From the NCBI GenBank assembly GCA_903893745.1, contig CAITNF010000012.1:1-40185 (forward strand): 40,185 bases of DNA, given 5' to 3'. A program made the position numbers and the translations under genes. This stretch comes from an uncultured Actinomycetes bacterium (GTDB lineage Bacteria > Actinomycetota > Acidimicrobiia > Acidimicrobiales > RAAP-2). This document shows positions 23,990-31,007 of this stretch, piece after piece (positions within the stretch are counted from its first letter, which is position 1; every line of letters begins with the position of its first letter). Under the pieces are notes generated by a model, which saw nothing but the letters and a program-made list of their open reading frames with translations, searched no databases and was not told the DNA's origin.

Positions 23990-24119
23990 CGTTACCCGGT
24001 ATGAATAGGCAGGGCTCGATTCCGTACGTCGCAGTGCGCACGAGATCTCCTGGCGTGGGCAAATCCAAAGGGCCCCGGCGAAAGTCCGGGTGATGCACGA
24101 CACGCCCTTAGGGGTAACG
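23990..24119 (+). ncRNA. Putative structured leader RNA, possibly FMN-riboswitch-like
   Basis: The 317-bp gap between 23899 and 24217 holds a compact foldable element. An 8-bp closing stem pairs CGTTACCC (23990-23997) with GGGTAACG (24112-24119). Inside are CGTCGC-AGT-GCGCACG (one bulge), TGG-GCAAAT-CCA, and CCGGC-GAAA-GTCCGG with a GNRA loop. Several blocks resemble conserved parts of the FMN (RFN) riboswitch as I remember it: GGCAGGG..ATTCC, GGGCAAATCC, and GGCGAAAGTCCGGGTG for CGGUNAAAGUCCGGAUG. Several RFN-conserved bases differ, so the class is uncertain. It lies about 100 nt before the DUF2256-photolyase genes on the same strand. Confidence 0.38.
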
Positions 24120-24216
24120 AGTCGTTGCGGGGACTTCGAGATTTTGAGAAATCAACTTGATCAGGTAAAACGCTGCACTTGCATCACTTGGTGGTGGGGA
24201 CCGGTAGAAGGCAGGG

Positions 24217-24393
24217 GTGGGCAAACCGGCTCGAGTGGCCAAGATCAAGAACGGGCTCGGCCCAAAAAACTGCGAGGTCTGCGGTCTGGCCTTTGAGTGG
24301 CGAGCGAAGTGGCGCAACAACTTCGACGAAGTTCGCTACTGCTCGACCAGGTGCTCACGTGCTGCTCGGGTCAATCGTCGATCGACGTCATGA
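24217..24393 (+). CDS. DUF2256 zinc-knuckle protein (58 aa)
   Basis: A 58-residue GTG-initiated frame. It carries the DUF2256 pattern: KNCEVCGLAFEWRAKW (18-32), then DEVRYCSTRCSRAAR, giving a CxxC..CxxxC zinc knuckle at Cys19/Cys22 and Cys42/Cys46. This small domain is commonly found next to photolyase/cryptochrome genes, and here its TGA overlaps the photolyase ATG as ATGA. The role is unknown; a nucleic-acid-binding or chaperone-like partner is plausible. The start could be a few codons different, as only a weak AAGG lies upstream. Confidence 0.85.
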   Translation: MGKPARVAKIKNGLGPKNCEVCGLAFEWRAKWRNNFDEVRYCSTRCSRAARVNRRSTS

Positions 24394-25895
24394 CAACTTC
24401 GTTCTTCGTCCTTGGCGACCAACTTTCAGTCGACGTTGAACCCTGGCCGACGTTAGGGCTTGACACGGTCATTGTGATGATTGAGAGCGAATCGCTCATC
24501 TCCCAACCTCGCCATCTCACTCGAGTGGCGCTGTATCTGTCGGCCATGCGTAATTTTGCCGAAGCTCTCCGCGAAAAGAATTTCGTCGTTGACTACCGAC
24601 GCGCAGCCAACTTCACGCAAGGTTTAGCCGAGCATCAGGCGCAGTTCAGACCAACGCAGATCTTCATGAACGCGCCGAGAGGTCGCCACGCACGATCCTT
24701 GTTCTCGCGGCTGGGGGTGGAGTTGTTGCCCGACCCGTTCTTTTTGACCGATGTTGAATCAATCCGCTCACGAAGTAAGCAGCCGCGCACGATGGAGCAC
24801 TTTTACCGCCAACAACGCCAGCGGCTCAACGTGTTGATGGATGGAACTGAGCCGGTGGGGGGCCAGTGGAACTATGACGCAGAGAATAGAGAGCCCCTTC
24901 CTCGAGATGGTGGCGAATGGCCCGAGCCGTGGTCGGCGGCCCTCACCGCCGACGAAGTTGATCTCGTTGCGACATTGGAGCCAAGCCATCCGGGCGCCAA
25001 TGCGCTCTACTTTTGGCCGCGAACCAGAGTGCAGGCGATTGACCAGTTACGCGATGCGGTTACGCGGATTATTCCTCACTTCGGTCCCCATGAAGACGCA
25101 GCCAGCCTCGAAAACTGGCATCTCGCCCACTCTCGACTCAGCGCTGCGCTCAACCTGGGTCTGCTGCACCCGGCTGAAGTGATTGAAGCGGTATCCAGGC
25201 AATTCGCCCTAGGGGAGATTCCGTTAGCGAGCGCCGAGGGATTTCTTCGCCAGATCATCGGTTGGCGTGAATGGGTCTATGTGCTGCACCACTTACGGAC
25301 TCGCGAGTATTCGCAACTCAATCACCTTGGTGCGAACAATGAACTGCCCACTTCTTGGCAGCAGATGGGACACCATGAGATGCGCTGTCTCGATGGTGTA
25401 GTGCGCCACCTCAACGACTACTCCTGGACCCATCACATTGAGCGCCTTATGGTGCTGGCTAATGCGGCAACCCTCGCTGGCGTAAGTCCGCAGGCATTCA
25501 CGAAGTGGATGATTGGCGCATTCGTTGACGGTGCTGAGTGGGTAATGGAGGCCAACGTGATTGGCATGGGAACCTTTGCCGATGGCGGCGCGACCGGCAC
25601 CAAGCCCTATATCGCGGGTGGTAACTATCTCAACAAGATGACGAACTTCTGTAAAGGTTGCGCCTTTTCGCCAACAATTCGCACCGGAGAGACCGCCTGC
25701 CCGCTCACCACTTTGTATTGGGACTTTCTCATCCGCAATGAGGCACCACTGAGCCGAATCAATCGTATTGCCCCGCAACGAAAAGCGGCTCTCGCTCGAC
25801 CCGATCGAATGGAAATCAGTGCCCACGCGCCACACGCCACACGAATCATTCTGGGTGCCACGCGTGTGACGGTAGAAAGTTCGTCGCCAAGCTGA
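24390..25895 (+). CDS. FeS-type (6-4) photolyase / cryptochrome-like protein
   Basis: A 501-residue member of the bacterial FeS-BCP branch (PhrB-like, once called deoxyribodipyrimidine photolyase-related). Four cysteines at 333, 421, 424 and 437 (MRCLDG, NFCKGC, TACPL) match the 4Fe-4S ligands. HHIERLMVLANAATLAG and GAFVDGAEWVMEANVIGMG..FADGG form the FAD site. The N-terminal Rossmann part starts SFFVLGDQLS. It repairs (6-4) photoproducts using light, with FAD and probably a lumazine antenna. The start at 24390 overlaps the DUF2256 stop. The last codons run into a VapB-like relic that supplies the stop codon. Confidence 0.92.
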   Translation: MTTSFFVLGDQLSVDVEPWPTLGLDTVIVMIESESLISQPRHLTRVALYLSAMRNFAEALREKNFVVDYRRAANFTQGLAEHQAQFRPTQIFMNAPRGRHARSLFSRLGVELLPDPFFLTDVESIRSRSKQPRTMEHFYRQQRQRLNVLMDGTEPVGGQWNYDAENREPLPRDGGEWPEPWSAALTADEVDLVATLEPSHPGANALYFWPRTRVQAIDQLRDAVTRIIPHFGPHEDAASLENWHLAHSRLSAALNLGLLHPAEVIEAVSRQFALGEIPLASAEGFLRQIIGWREWVYVLHHLRTREYSQLNHLGANNELPTSWQQMGHHEMRCLDGVVRHLNDYSWTHHIERLMVLANAATLAGVSPQAFTKWMIGAFVDGAEWVMEANVIGMGTFADGGATGTKPYIAGGNYLNKMTNFCKGCAFSPTIRTGETACPLTTLYWDFLIRNEAPLSRINRIAPQRKAALARPDRMEISAHAPHATRIILGATRVTVESSSPS

Positions 25896-25962
25896 CCCAG
25901 GACTGCGAGCGCAATTGCATGTTTTGAGTGTCGGAATCTCTTCCGATTTGCTTGCGAAATAG
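25891..25962 (+). pseudogene. Relic of a VapB-type antitoxin C-terminus
   Basis: In frame from 25891 this encodes ADPGLRAQLHVLS..SDLLAK and a stop. The intact antitoxin at 26082 ends ADPGLRAELHVLSPDTTDDLPL. The first 21 bases (GCTGACCCAGG..GCGAGCG) are identical in both, followed by partial identity. No start or N-terminal part remains, so this is a leftover of a second antitoxin copy fused to the photolyase 3' end. Confidence 0.7.
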
Positions 25963-26069
25963 ATCTACAAGAGCCCCCAGACAGATAGATGGGGGACTGA
26001 CTTCGGTTCGCCAGGCTTAGGGCCCTTCTTCGATTGCGCTCGGGAGTTACTTTATTGTCGCATATGTGC

Positions 26070-26075
26070 TACAGT
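26070..26075 (+). promoter_or_regulatory. -10-like hexamer for vapBC
   Basis: TACAGT exactly 6 nt before the GTG at 26082. It supports GTG 26082 over the in-frame ATG at 26064, which would lie upstream of the predicted transcript. Confidence 0.5.
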
Positions 26076-26081
26076 TGTGCT

Positions 26082-26333
26082 GTGTCTGAAATTGCCTCTC
26101 GTGAACTGCGAAATAACACTCGGGGACTGCTGGCGAGGGTTGCTGGTGGCGAGGACGTCGTCATTACCGTGGACGGTCAGCCCGTCGCAGCATTGCGACC
26201 TTTGAACCTTCGCCCTCGCTGGATGAATGGAGCCGACTTTGCGCGACGGTTGGTTCATCACCAGGCTGACCCAGGACTGCGAGCGGAGTTGCACGTCTTG
26301 TCGCCGGACACGACCGACGACTTACCACTGTGA
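26082..26333 (+). CDS. Phd/YefM-like antitoxin
   Basis: An 83-residue antitoxin. The N-terminus SEIASRELRNNTRGLLARVAGGEDVVITVDGQPVAALRP is the Phd/YefM DNA-binding fold, and the C-terminal tail with RRLVHHQADPGLRAEL is the probable toxin-binding part. It would neutralise the adjacent PIN toxin and repress its own promoter. The toxin GTG overlaps this gene's TGA. I chose GTG 26082 because of the -10-like hexamer 6 nt upstream and the family N-terminus. Confidence 0.85.
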   Translation: MSEIASRELRNNTRGLLARVAGGEDVVITVDGQPVAALRPLNLRPRWMNGADFARRLVHHQADPGLRAELHVLSPDTTDDLPL

Positions 26334-26716
26334 CGCGAGGGCTGGCCGACACCTCGGTGTTCATCGCGCGCAAGTCTGATCGAGCGCTTCACACGTCACT
26401 CTTGCCAGATGAACTGGCGGTCTCGATTATCACCATCGGCGAGCTGCGCGCGGGCGTGCTGGCCGCTAACGACGTCACGACTCGTGACCAACGTTTAGCA
26501 ACACTGACGGCGGCTATGACACTCGATCCCATTGCAATTGATGACGACGTCGCAGCCCAGTGGGCGCGCTTACGAGTATTGCTGCGCGACTCCGGACAAC
26601 GAATGCCGGTCAATGACTCGTGGATTGCTGCGACCGCAATGGCACTTCATGTGCCAATCGTCACTCAAGACGACGACTACATCAAACTGGCGGAGCTGAC
26701 CGTAGTTCGCGTGTAA
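26330..26716 (+). CDS. vapC: PIN-domain toxin (VapC-like)
   Basis: A 128-residue PIN-domain ribonuclease. The acidic site is complete: Asp7 (LADTSVFIA), Glu38 (TIGELRAGV), Asp96 (VNDSWIAATA) and Asp114/115 (VTQDDDY). It probably cleaves RNA (often tRNA in this family) when free of antitoxin. The GTG start overlaps the antitoxin stop as GTGA. No mobile-element gene is seen nearby, but a relic of a second antitoxin precedes the pair. Confidence 0.9.
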   Translation: MTRGLADTSVFIARKSDRALHTSLLPDELAVSIITIGELRAGVLAANDVTTRDQRLATLTAAMTLDPIAIDDDVAAQWARLRVLLRDSGQRMPVNDSWIAATAMALHVPIVTQDDDYIKLAELTVVRV

Positions 26717-26795
26717 CCCTGAAGAGGCAAGGCGTCAAACCTTGGCATCGATACCGCTGCACTTCTGACAACATTTGCGTGGAGGTAGTGGGATC

Positions 26796-26996
26796 ATGTT
26801 CGAACCTCACGGGGACAAAAATGACTTTGATCGCATTCAATTGTCATGGTTCGTAAAACTGTGTGGGTACCAACACCGTGTTGCTTGGGCAGTGCGCGGA
26901 AAATCATTTCAGTACTCTTCGATTGTTGAGGATTTCGCGACTATGGCCCAGCACAAGATTTCCAATTGGCCCGATTCGCCGGTTCGCTCCTTCTAG
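26796..26996 (+). CDS. Hypothetical short ORF (66 aa)
   Basis: A 66-residue frame starting MFEPHGDKNDFDRIQL, with GGAGG about 11 nt before the ATG. It has no signal peptide, membrane segment or recognised motif. It lies in the 361-bp gap between vapC and the SRP RNA, which is more AT-rich than its surroundings. It may be a gene remnant or not coding. The rest of the gap shows only a short dispersed repeat at 27020-27038. Confidence 0.25.
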   Translation: MFEPHGDKNDFDRIQLSWFVKLCGYQHRVAWAVRGKSFQYSSIVEDFATMAQHKISNWPDSPVRSF

Positions 26997-27071
26997 GGCC
27001 CAATTCTTTTGAACAACGAAGTGTCGGCTCGCCAGGCTGCTTGCGGCCCCGGGCCCTCGTCACGGTAGCCT

Positions 27072-27077
27072 TACAAT
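27072..27077 (+). promoter_or_regulatory. -10-like hexamer for SRP RNA
   Basis: TACAAT, placed about 6 nt before the predicted 5' end of the SRP RNA stem. No convincing -35 box was identified. Confidence 0.5.
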
Positions 27078-27209
27078 GCCGAGGTTGAAAGCGGTGGTCG
27101 GGTCCCGTGCGACGACCGTTCGTGAATCGAGTCAGGGGTGGAAGCCAGCAGCTCTCAGCGAATCGTGTTGGGTGCCACGGATCGCCTGACCACTGCTTTG
27201 GACCCCGGC
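27078..27209 (+). ncRNA. ffs: Signal recognition particle RNA (4.5S-type)
   Basis: The conserved domain IV core is at about 27130-27158: GTCAGG, a GGAA tetraloop at 27140-27143 and AGCAGC. The terminal parts pair over about 20 bases (GGTTGAAAGCGGTGG.. with ..CCACTGCTTTGGACC) and GCCG/CGGC outside them, forming one long hairpin. It binds Ffh for co-translational membrane targeting. The ends are approximate. Location immediately before dnaX is a known actinobacterial arrangement. Confidence 0.88.
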
Positions 27210-27226
27210 ACCTCACAGTCCACCGG

Positions 27227-27232
27227 TAGCAT
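27227..27232 (+). promoter_or_regulatory. -10-like hexamer for dnaX
   Basis: TAGCAT exactly 6 nt before the dnaX ATG at 27239, consistent with a leaderless message. Confidence 0.5.
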
Positions 27233-27238
27233 CCGTGC

Positions 27239-28936
27239 ATGGCTCCTGTGAATTCGACCCCCACGTCACTCGATGGGGTGACGTCGCTCTACCGACGTTT
27301 TCGACCCGGTCGCTTCTGCGAACTCCGTGGTCAAGATCACATCGTGCGAGCCCTACAGGGGGCCGTGCGAAACGACCGCATCTCGCACGCCTATCTCTTC
27401 TCGGGGCCGCGCGGTACTGGCAAGACTACGACGGCGCGCATTCTCGCTAAGGCACTGAACTGCGAACAGCCCGTGGACGGTGACGCCTGTAACACCTGTG
27501 CGAGTTGCGTAGCGATCACCCGCGGTAGTTCGCTCGACGTCATTGAACTTGACGCCGCGTCGAACAACGGGGTCGACGATATTCGTGAGATAACGGCCGG
27601 GGCCTGGCACGGTACGCCCGGTCGCTGGAAGGTCTACATCTTTGACGAAGTGCACCAGCTCTCGAAGTCCGCGTCGGCGGCACTACTTAAGACCCTAGAA
27701 GAGCCACCCCAGCACGTCATCTTCGTTCTGGCCACCACTGATCCGCACAAAGTGCTGCCCACAATCCGATCTCGAACGCAGCACCTGGAGTTTCGACTAC
27801 TGGCGGGAGAGACGCTGAGCACGTTGTTGCACGACGTGCAAGGCGCGGCGGGACTCACCGCTGACGACGCCACGATTGACGCGGCCGTGCGACTCGGTCG
27901 TGGGTCCGCCCGCGACGCGCTCAGCGCGCTCGATCAGTTAATCGCGACCGGGGCGCTGAGTGAGACGCAACCTTCGTTTGACGGACTGTTTGGCGCGCTC
28001 AGCGACAACGACGCCGTCGCGGCCCTGCGCGCGCTCGCCGTGCTGAGTGGTGAAGGATGGGACCCCGAACAACTGTCGGAGAGTTTTGCAGCCGAACTTC
28101 GCCAAGCATTTCTTCTGCAAGTCGCCCCCGACGTGGCCGACGCCGTTGACGCCGATCGGGCCCGTCTGACGGACTGGGGTTCGCGCCTAGGTTTGGCGCG
28201 AACTGTGCGGGCCCTCGAGACCATTGGGCGAACAATGCGAGAGATGAAGAGTGCCCCCGAGAAGATTGTGTTGCTCGAAGTTGCCCTCGTGCGCCTGGTG
28301 ACGCCCGATCTGGACTCGACCTATCAAGCGCTCGACGAGCGACTCACTCGATTAGAACATTCGTCCCAGTCGGCGCCACCCCCACCACCCCCGCCACCAA
28401 AACTGCAGCCAGTGGGCGCTAGTGCGAAGCAGTCGCCACCAGCCAGCGATCCACTCCCGACGCCGGAAGTGACCGAAGCCACGCCCGTTTCGGACCATGC
28501 CCCCTCAACCCCGGTGGGCAGTATCACCATTGACGACCTGCGCACTCGTTTCAACGAACACGTCGTCGGGCGCACGCCACGTTCGGCTCAAATGGTGTTA
28601 AAGCACTCGCGCGTGTTGCAGTTGGACCGAAATCGGCTCACGATTGCGGTGCCGAGTGAAGCGATGCGCCAATCGGCGAGTAGCGCGACACCGAGTCTGA
28701 TTGCGGCCCTGGAACACGAGTTCAAGGTGAAAATGCAAGTGGAGTGGACGGTGGACGGTTCACTCGACGTAGTCACCGAGCCACCGGCCGCTCGACCGGT
28801 CCGGGCCCCACGAACGACCACCGTCGGGAGCGACGTTGAACCGGCGGCGGCGAGTGACGACACCGTGCTCGTCGTCGACTCGGTGGCGAATCATTTGATC
28901 AATGAGATGTTCCCCGGGGCCGAAGAGGTCTCGTGA
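27239..28936 (+). CDS. dnaX: DNA polymerase III subunit gamma/tau
   Basis: A 565-residue clamp-loader ATPase. Walker A GPRGTGKTT is at residues 56-64, the zinc module uses Cys75, Cys84, Cys87 and Cys90, Walker B contains FDEVHQLS, the sensor/SRC region is TIRSRTQHLEF, and RGSARDALSALDQ follows. A Pro-rich linker (about residues 380-390) joins a C-terminal region of lower conservation ending NHLINEMFPGAEE. It loads the sliding clamp at replication forks. No A-rich slippery heptamer suggesting a frameshifted gamma form was noticed. The stop overlaps the recR GTG as GTGA. Confidence 0.96.
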   Translation: MAPVNSTPTSLDGVTSLYRRFRPGRFCELRGQDHIVRALQGAVRNDRISHAYLFSGPRGTGKTTTARILAKALNCEQPVDGDACNTCASCVAITRGSSLDVIELDAASNNGVDDIREITAGAWHGTPGRWKVYIFDEVHQLSKSASAALLKTLEEPPQHVIFVLATTDPHKVLPTIRSRTQHLEFRLLAGETLSTLLHDVQGAAGLTADDATIDAAVRLGRGSARDALSALDQLIATGALSETQPSFDGLFGALSDNDAVAALRALAVLSGEGWDPEQLSESFAAELRQAFLLQVAPDVADAVDADRARLTDWGSRLGLARTVRALETIGRTMREMKSAPEKIVLLEVALVRLVTPDLDSTYQALDERLTRLEHSSQSAPPPPPPPPKLQPVGASAKQSPPASDPLPTPEVTEATPVSDHAPSTPVGSITIDDLRTRFNEHVVGRTPRSAQMVLKHSRVLQLDRNRLTIAVPSEAMRQSASSATPSLIAALEHEFKVKMQVEWTVDGSLDVVTEPPAARPVRAPRTTTVGSDVEPAAASDDTVLVVDSVANHLINEMFPGAEEVS

Positions 28937-29535
28937 ACTATCCCGTGCCGTTGCAGACCGTGGTCGACGAACTCGGCCGATTTCCCGGAGTGGGTCCCAA
29001 GTCCGCTCAACGCATTGCCTTTTGGCTAATGCGTCAACCCGCGGAGGACGTCAGTCGACTGGCCGTGGCGCTCGACGAGATGAAGACGAAGCTTTCGTTT
29101 TGCGAACAGTGCTGCAACATCGCCGAGACGGGTGGTTACTGTTCAATCTGCGCGGACTCGCGACGCGATCAGACGACCATTTGCGTGGTTGAGAATCCTC
29201 CCGACGTGGCCGCGGTGGAACGTTCCGGTGTCTTTCACGGCACGTATCACGTGCTGCACGGAGTGTTGAACCCGCTCGAAGGGATTACGCCCGATCGACT
29301 GCGAATTCAAGAACTCGTACAGCGACTGCGCGGTCCCGTGAAGGAGATCATCCTCTGCTTCAACTCCAACATTGAGGGCGACGCCACCGCCATGTATCTC
29401 GGCCGTTTGCTGCAGGTGCCCGGGCTAGTGGTCAGTCAACCGGCCAGCGGTCTTCCGGTCGGTGGCGACTTGGAATTTGCCGACGACCTGACGCTGGGCC
29501 GCGCGATTGACGGCCGTCGCGTTCTGGCCGACTAG
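28933..29535 (+). CDS. recR: Recombination mediator RecR
   Basis: A 200-residue protein. The helix-hairpin-helix LGRFPGVGPKSAQRIAFWL is at 14-32, the zinc finger at Cys57, Cys60, Cys70 and Cys73 (CEQCC..GGYCSIC), and the Toprim domain begins ICVVENPPDVAAVE (83-96) with HVLHGVLNPLEGI. It acts with RecF/RecO to load RecA at gaps. It is coupled to dnaX by a GTGA overlap. The ybaB/ebfC gene that usually sits between the two is absent. The stop shares CTAG with the convergent uppP. Confidence 0.96.
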   Translation: MNYPVPLQTVVDELGRFPGVGPKSAQRIAFWLMRQPAEDVSRLAVALDEMKTKLSFCEQCCNIAETGGYCSICADSRRDQTTICVVENPPDVAAVERSGVFHGTYHVLHGVLNPLEGITPDRLRIQELVQRLRGPVKEIILCFNSNIEGDATAMYLGRLLQVPGLVVSQPASGLPVGGDLEFADDLTLGRAIDGRRVLAD

Positions 29536-30434
29536 GCGAAGCGCACGACGCAGGCGAGCCCGACTACCAGACTGTAAATTCCAAAGGGAATCAGTGTCTT
29601 AGTGGTGAACCATTTGGTTAAGAACCGGACGGAAATGAACGCGGCCCCCATGGCGAAGAGTGCGCCGACCAGCGTCTGCATTCGCACCCCACTACCGAGC
29701 GTGCCGAACAGGTCGGGAATCTTGTAGAGGCCGGCGAGCAAAATAACTGGGGTGGCGAGGAGGAATGAGAAGTTCGCCGCGTCCTCGTGATCGAGTCCGT
29801 CGAGTAGCCCCGCGACCATTGCGGCCCCGCTGCGCGAGATGCCCGCGAAGAGCGCCAAGATTTGGGCGGAGCCAACAAAGAGGGCGTTGGTGGCGCTCAT
29901 CGTTTCGAGCTGGCGATGCGCGATGTGGCGGCCCTTGGACCGACGACGCAGTTGCTCACCGACCAGCAGAATCACCCCATTGATGGTGAGAAAAATGGCG
30001 GCCGCGAGCGGCTTGGCGAAGAGCACGCGCAGCTTGTGTTCGAGGGCGAGACCGATGATCCCGACTGGGATGGTGCCGACGACGAGCAAAAAGAGCAGCC
30101 GGTAGTTGGGGTCCATCCGCTCACTGCGCAGCGCCCAGAGTGACCCAATGCCTTCGTCACGCGTGCGACCGAGTTGAGTGAAGAGACCGCGAAACAAAAT
30201 CGCCCACGTTTTTCGGTAGTAGACGATAAGTCCGACGGCCGTACCAACGTGTAGCCCAACGATGAAGGCGAGAAAGAACGACTCACTTTGCGACTGGCCG
30301 TTCACCAGATTGTGCCAACCAAAGAGGGCCGGAATCAAGACACTATGACCGAGACTCGACACCGGAAAGAGTTCAGTGACCCCCTGGAGTAGCCCCATGA
30401 GAATTGCTTGAAGGTAGGTCAGCGACGCGAGCAC
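29532..30434 (-). CDS. uppP: Undecaprenyl-diphosphatase
   Basis: A 300-residue polytopic membrane enzyme of the BacA/UppP family. Motif 1 is QGVTELFPVSSLGH (18-31) and motif 2 is FAGISRSGAAMVAGLL, both with their catalytic Glu, Ser, His and Arg in place. It recycles the lipid carrier of cell-wall synthesis and is linked to bacitracin tolerance. The GTG start at 30434 has GAAGGG adjacent and a TAGCGT hexamer 6 nt upstream. Confidence 0.93.
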   Translation of the reverse strand: MLASLTYLQAILMGLLQGVTELFPVSSLGHSVLIPALFGWHNLVNGQSQSESFFLAFIVGLHVGTAVGLIVYYRKTWAILFRGLFTQLGRTRDEGIGSLWALRSERMDPNYRLLFLLVVGTIPVGIIGLALEHKLRVLFAKPLAAAIFLTINGVILLVGEQLRRRSKGRHIAHRQLETMSATNALFVGSAQILALFAGISRSGAAMVAGLLDGLDHEDAANFSFLLATPVILLAGLYKIPDLFGTLGSGVRMQTLVGALFAMGAAFISVRFLTKWFTTKTLIPFGIYSLVVGLACVVRFA

Positions 30435-30440
30435 CCCTTC

Positions 30441-30446
30441 ACGCTA
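30441..30446 (-). promoter_or_regulatory. -10-like hexamer for uppP
   Basis: TAGCGT on the minus strand, 6 nt before the GTG at 30434. The spacer GAAGGG itself resembles a Shine-Dalgarno site. Confidence 0.4.
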
Positions 30447-30491
30447 AACCACCGAGACACACTCGGGGGCACCATCGGGCAGAATGGCGTG

Positions 30492-31007
30492 ATGCGTACC
30501 CTGACCATCGTTCGCCACTGTGAATCGAGTCCCGCTGAGGGCGCCCAACCTGACTTTGATCGAACCCTCAGCGAACGCGGTCGACGTCAGTGCGAGCAAC
30601 TACGTGGGTGGGCCAGTGACCCCAACGAATTGGGCCGCTTTGGCCCCACCACGGCGTTGGTGAGTGCGGCGGCGCGCACCCGCGAGACCTTCGTGCGATC
30701 CTTCGAGGGGACTGCGTTGGTGGGTCACCACGAGTACAGCGAACTCATCTACAACGGGCATCGCGAGGTGACGGGCGAAGACCTGCTGAGCGAACTCGCC
30801 GCGCTCGATCCCGTGACGACGTCGCTCTTGATCGTCGCCCACAATCCGTCGGTACTCGAGCTCGCGCTCGATCTCTGCGCGAAGCCCCCCCGACGACTCG
30901 TCGAAGGTCACTTTAAGGTCGGCGCCGCCTACGTGCTCGCGCTGCGTGATGATGAGCCAATTGGCCGAGGACCGTACGAACTGGTTGCGAAGTACCGCCC
31001 CGATTAG
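30492..31007 (+). CDS. sixA: SixA-like histidine phosphatase
   Basis: A 171-residue histidine phosphatase. The catalytic RHC motif is at 8-10 (TIVRHCESS), with ALVSAAARTRET in the middle and the second histidine in LIVAHNPSVLELAL. The short length fits SixA-type phosphohistidine phosphatases rather than phosphoglycerate mutases. The target is unknown. I chose the ATG at 30492 as the family start; CAGAAT lies 6 nt before it. The stop overlaps that of the convergent thiolase in TTAG. Confidence 0.8.
   Translation: MRTLTIVRHCESSPAEGAQPDFDRTLSERGRRQCEQLRGWASDPNELGRFGPTTALVSAAARTRETFVRSFEGTALVGHHEYSELIYNGHREVTGEDLLSELAALDPVTTSLLIVAHNPSVLELALDLCAKPPRRLVEGHFKVGAAYVLALRDDEPIGRGPYELVAKYRPD

Noticed and set aside
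24040-24100. GCCAGGAGATCTCGTGC on the minus strand, resembling a B12 box of a cobalamin riboswitch.
   Set aside because: The rest of the cobalamin consensus is absent on that strand, while the other hairpins and the GNRA loop favour the plus strand.
25896-27070. A mobile element around the toxin-antitoxin locus.
   Set aside because: No transposase, integrase, terminal inverted repeats or target duplications were found; only a relic antitoxin and short repeats.
28370-28400. C-rich run in dnaX as a programmed frameshift site.
   Set aside because: It encodes a continuous Pro linker in frame, lacks an A-rich slippery heptamer, and the frame continues to the coupled recR start.
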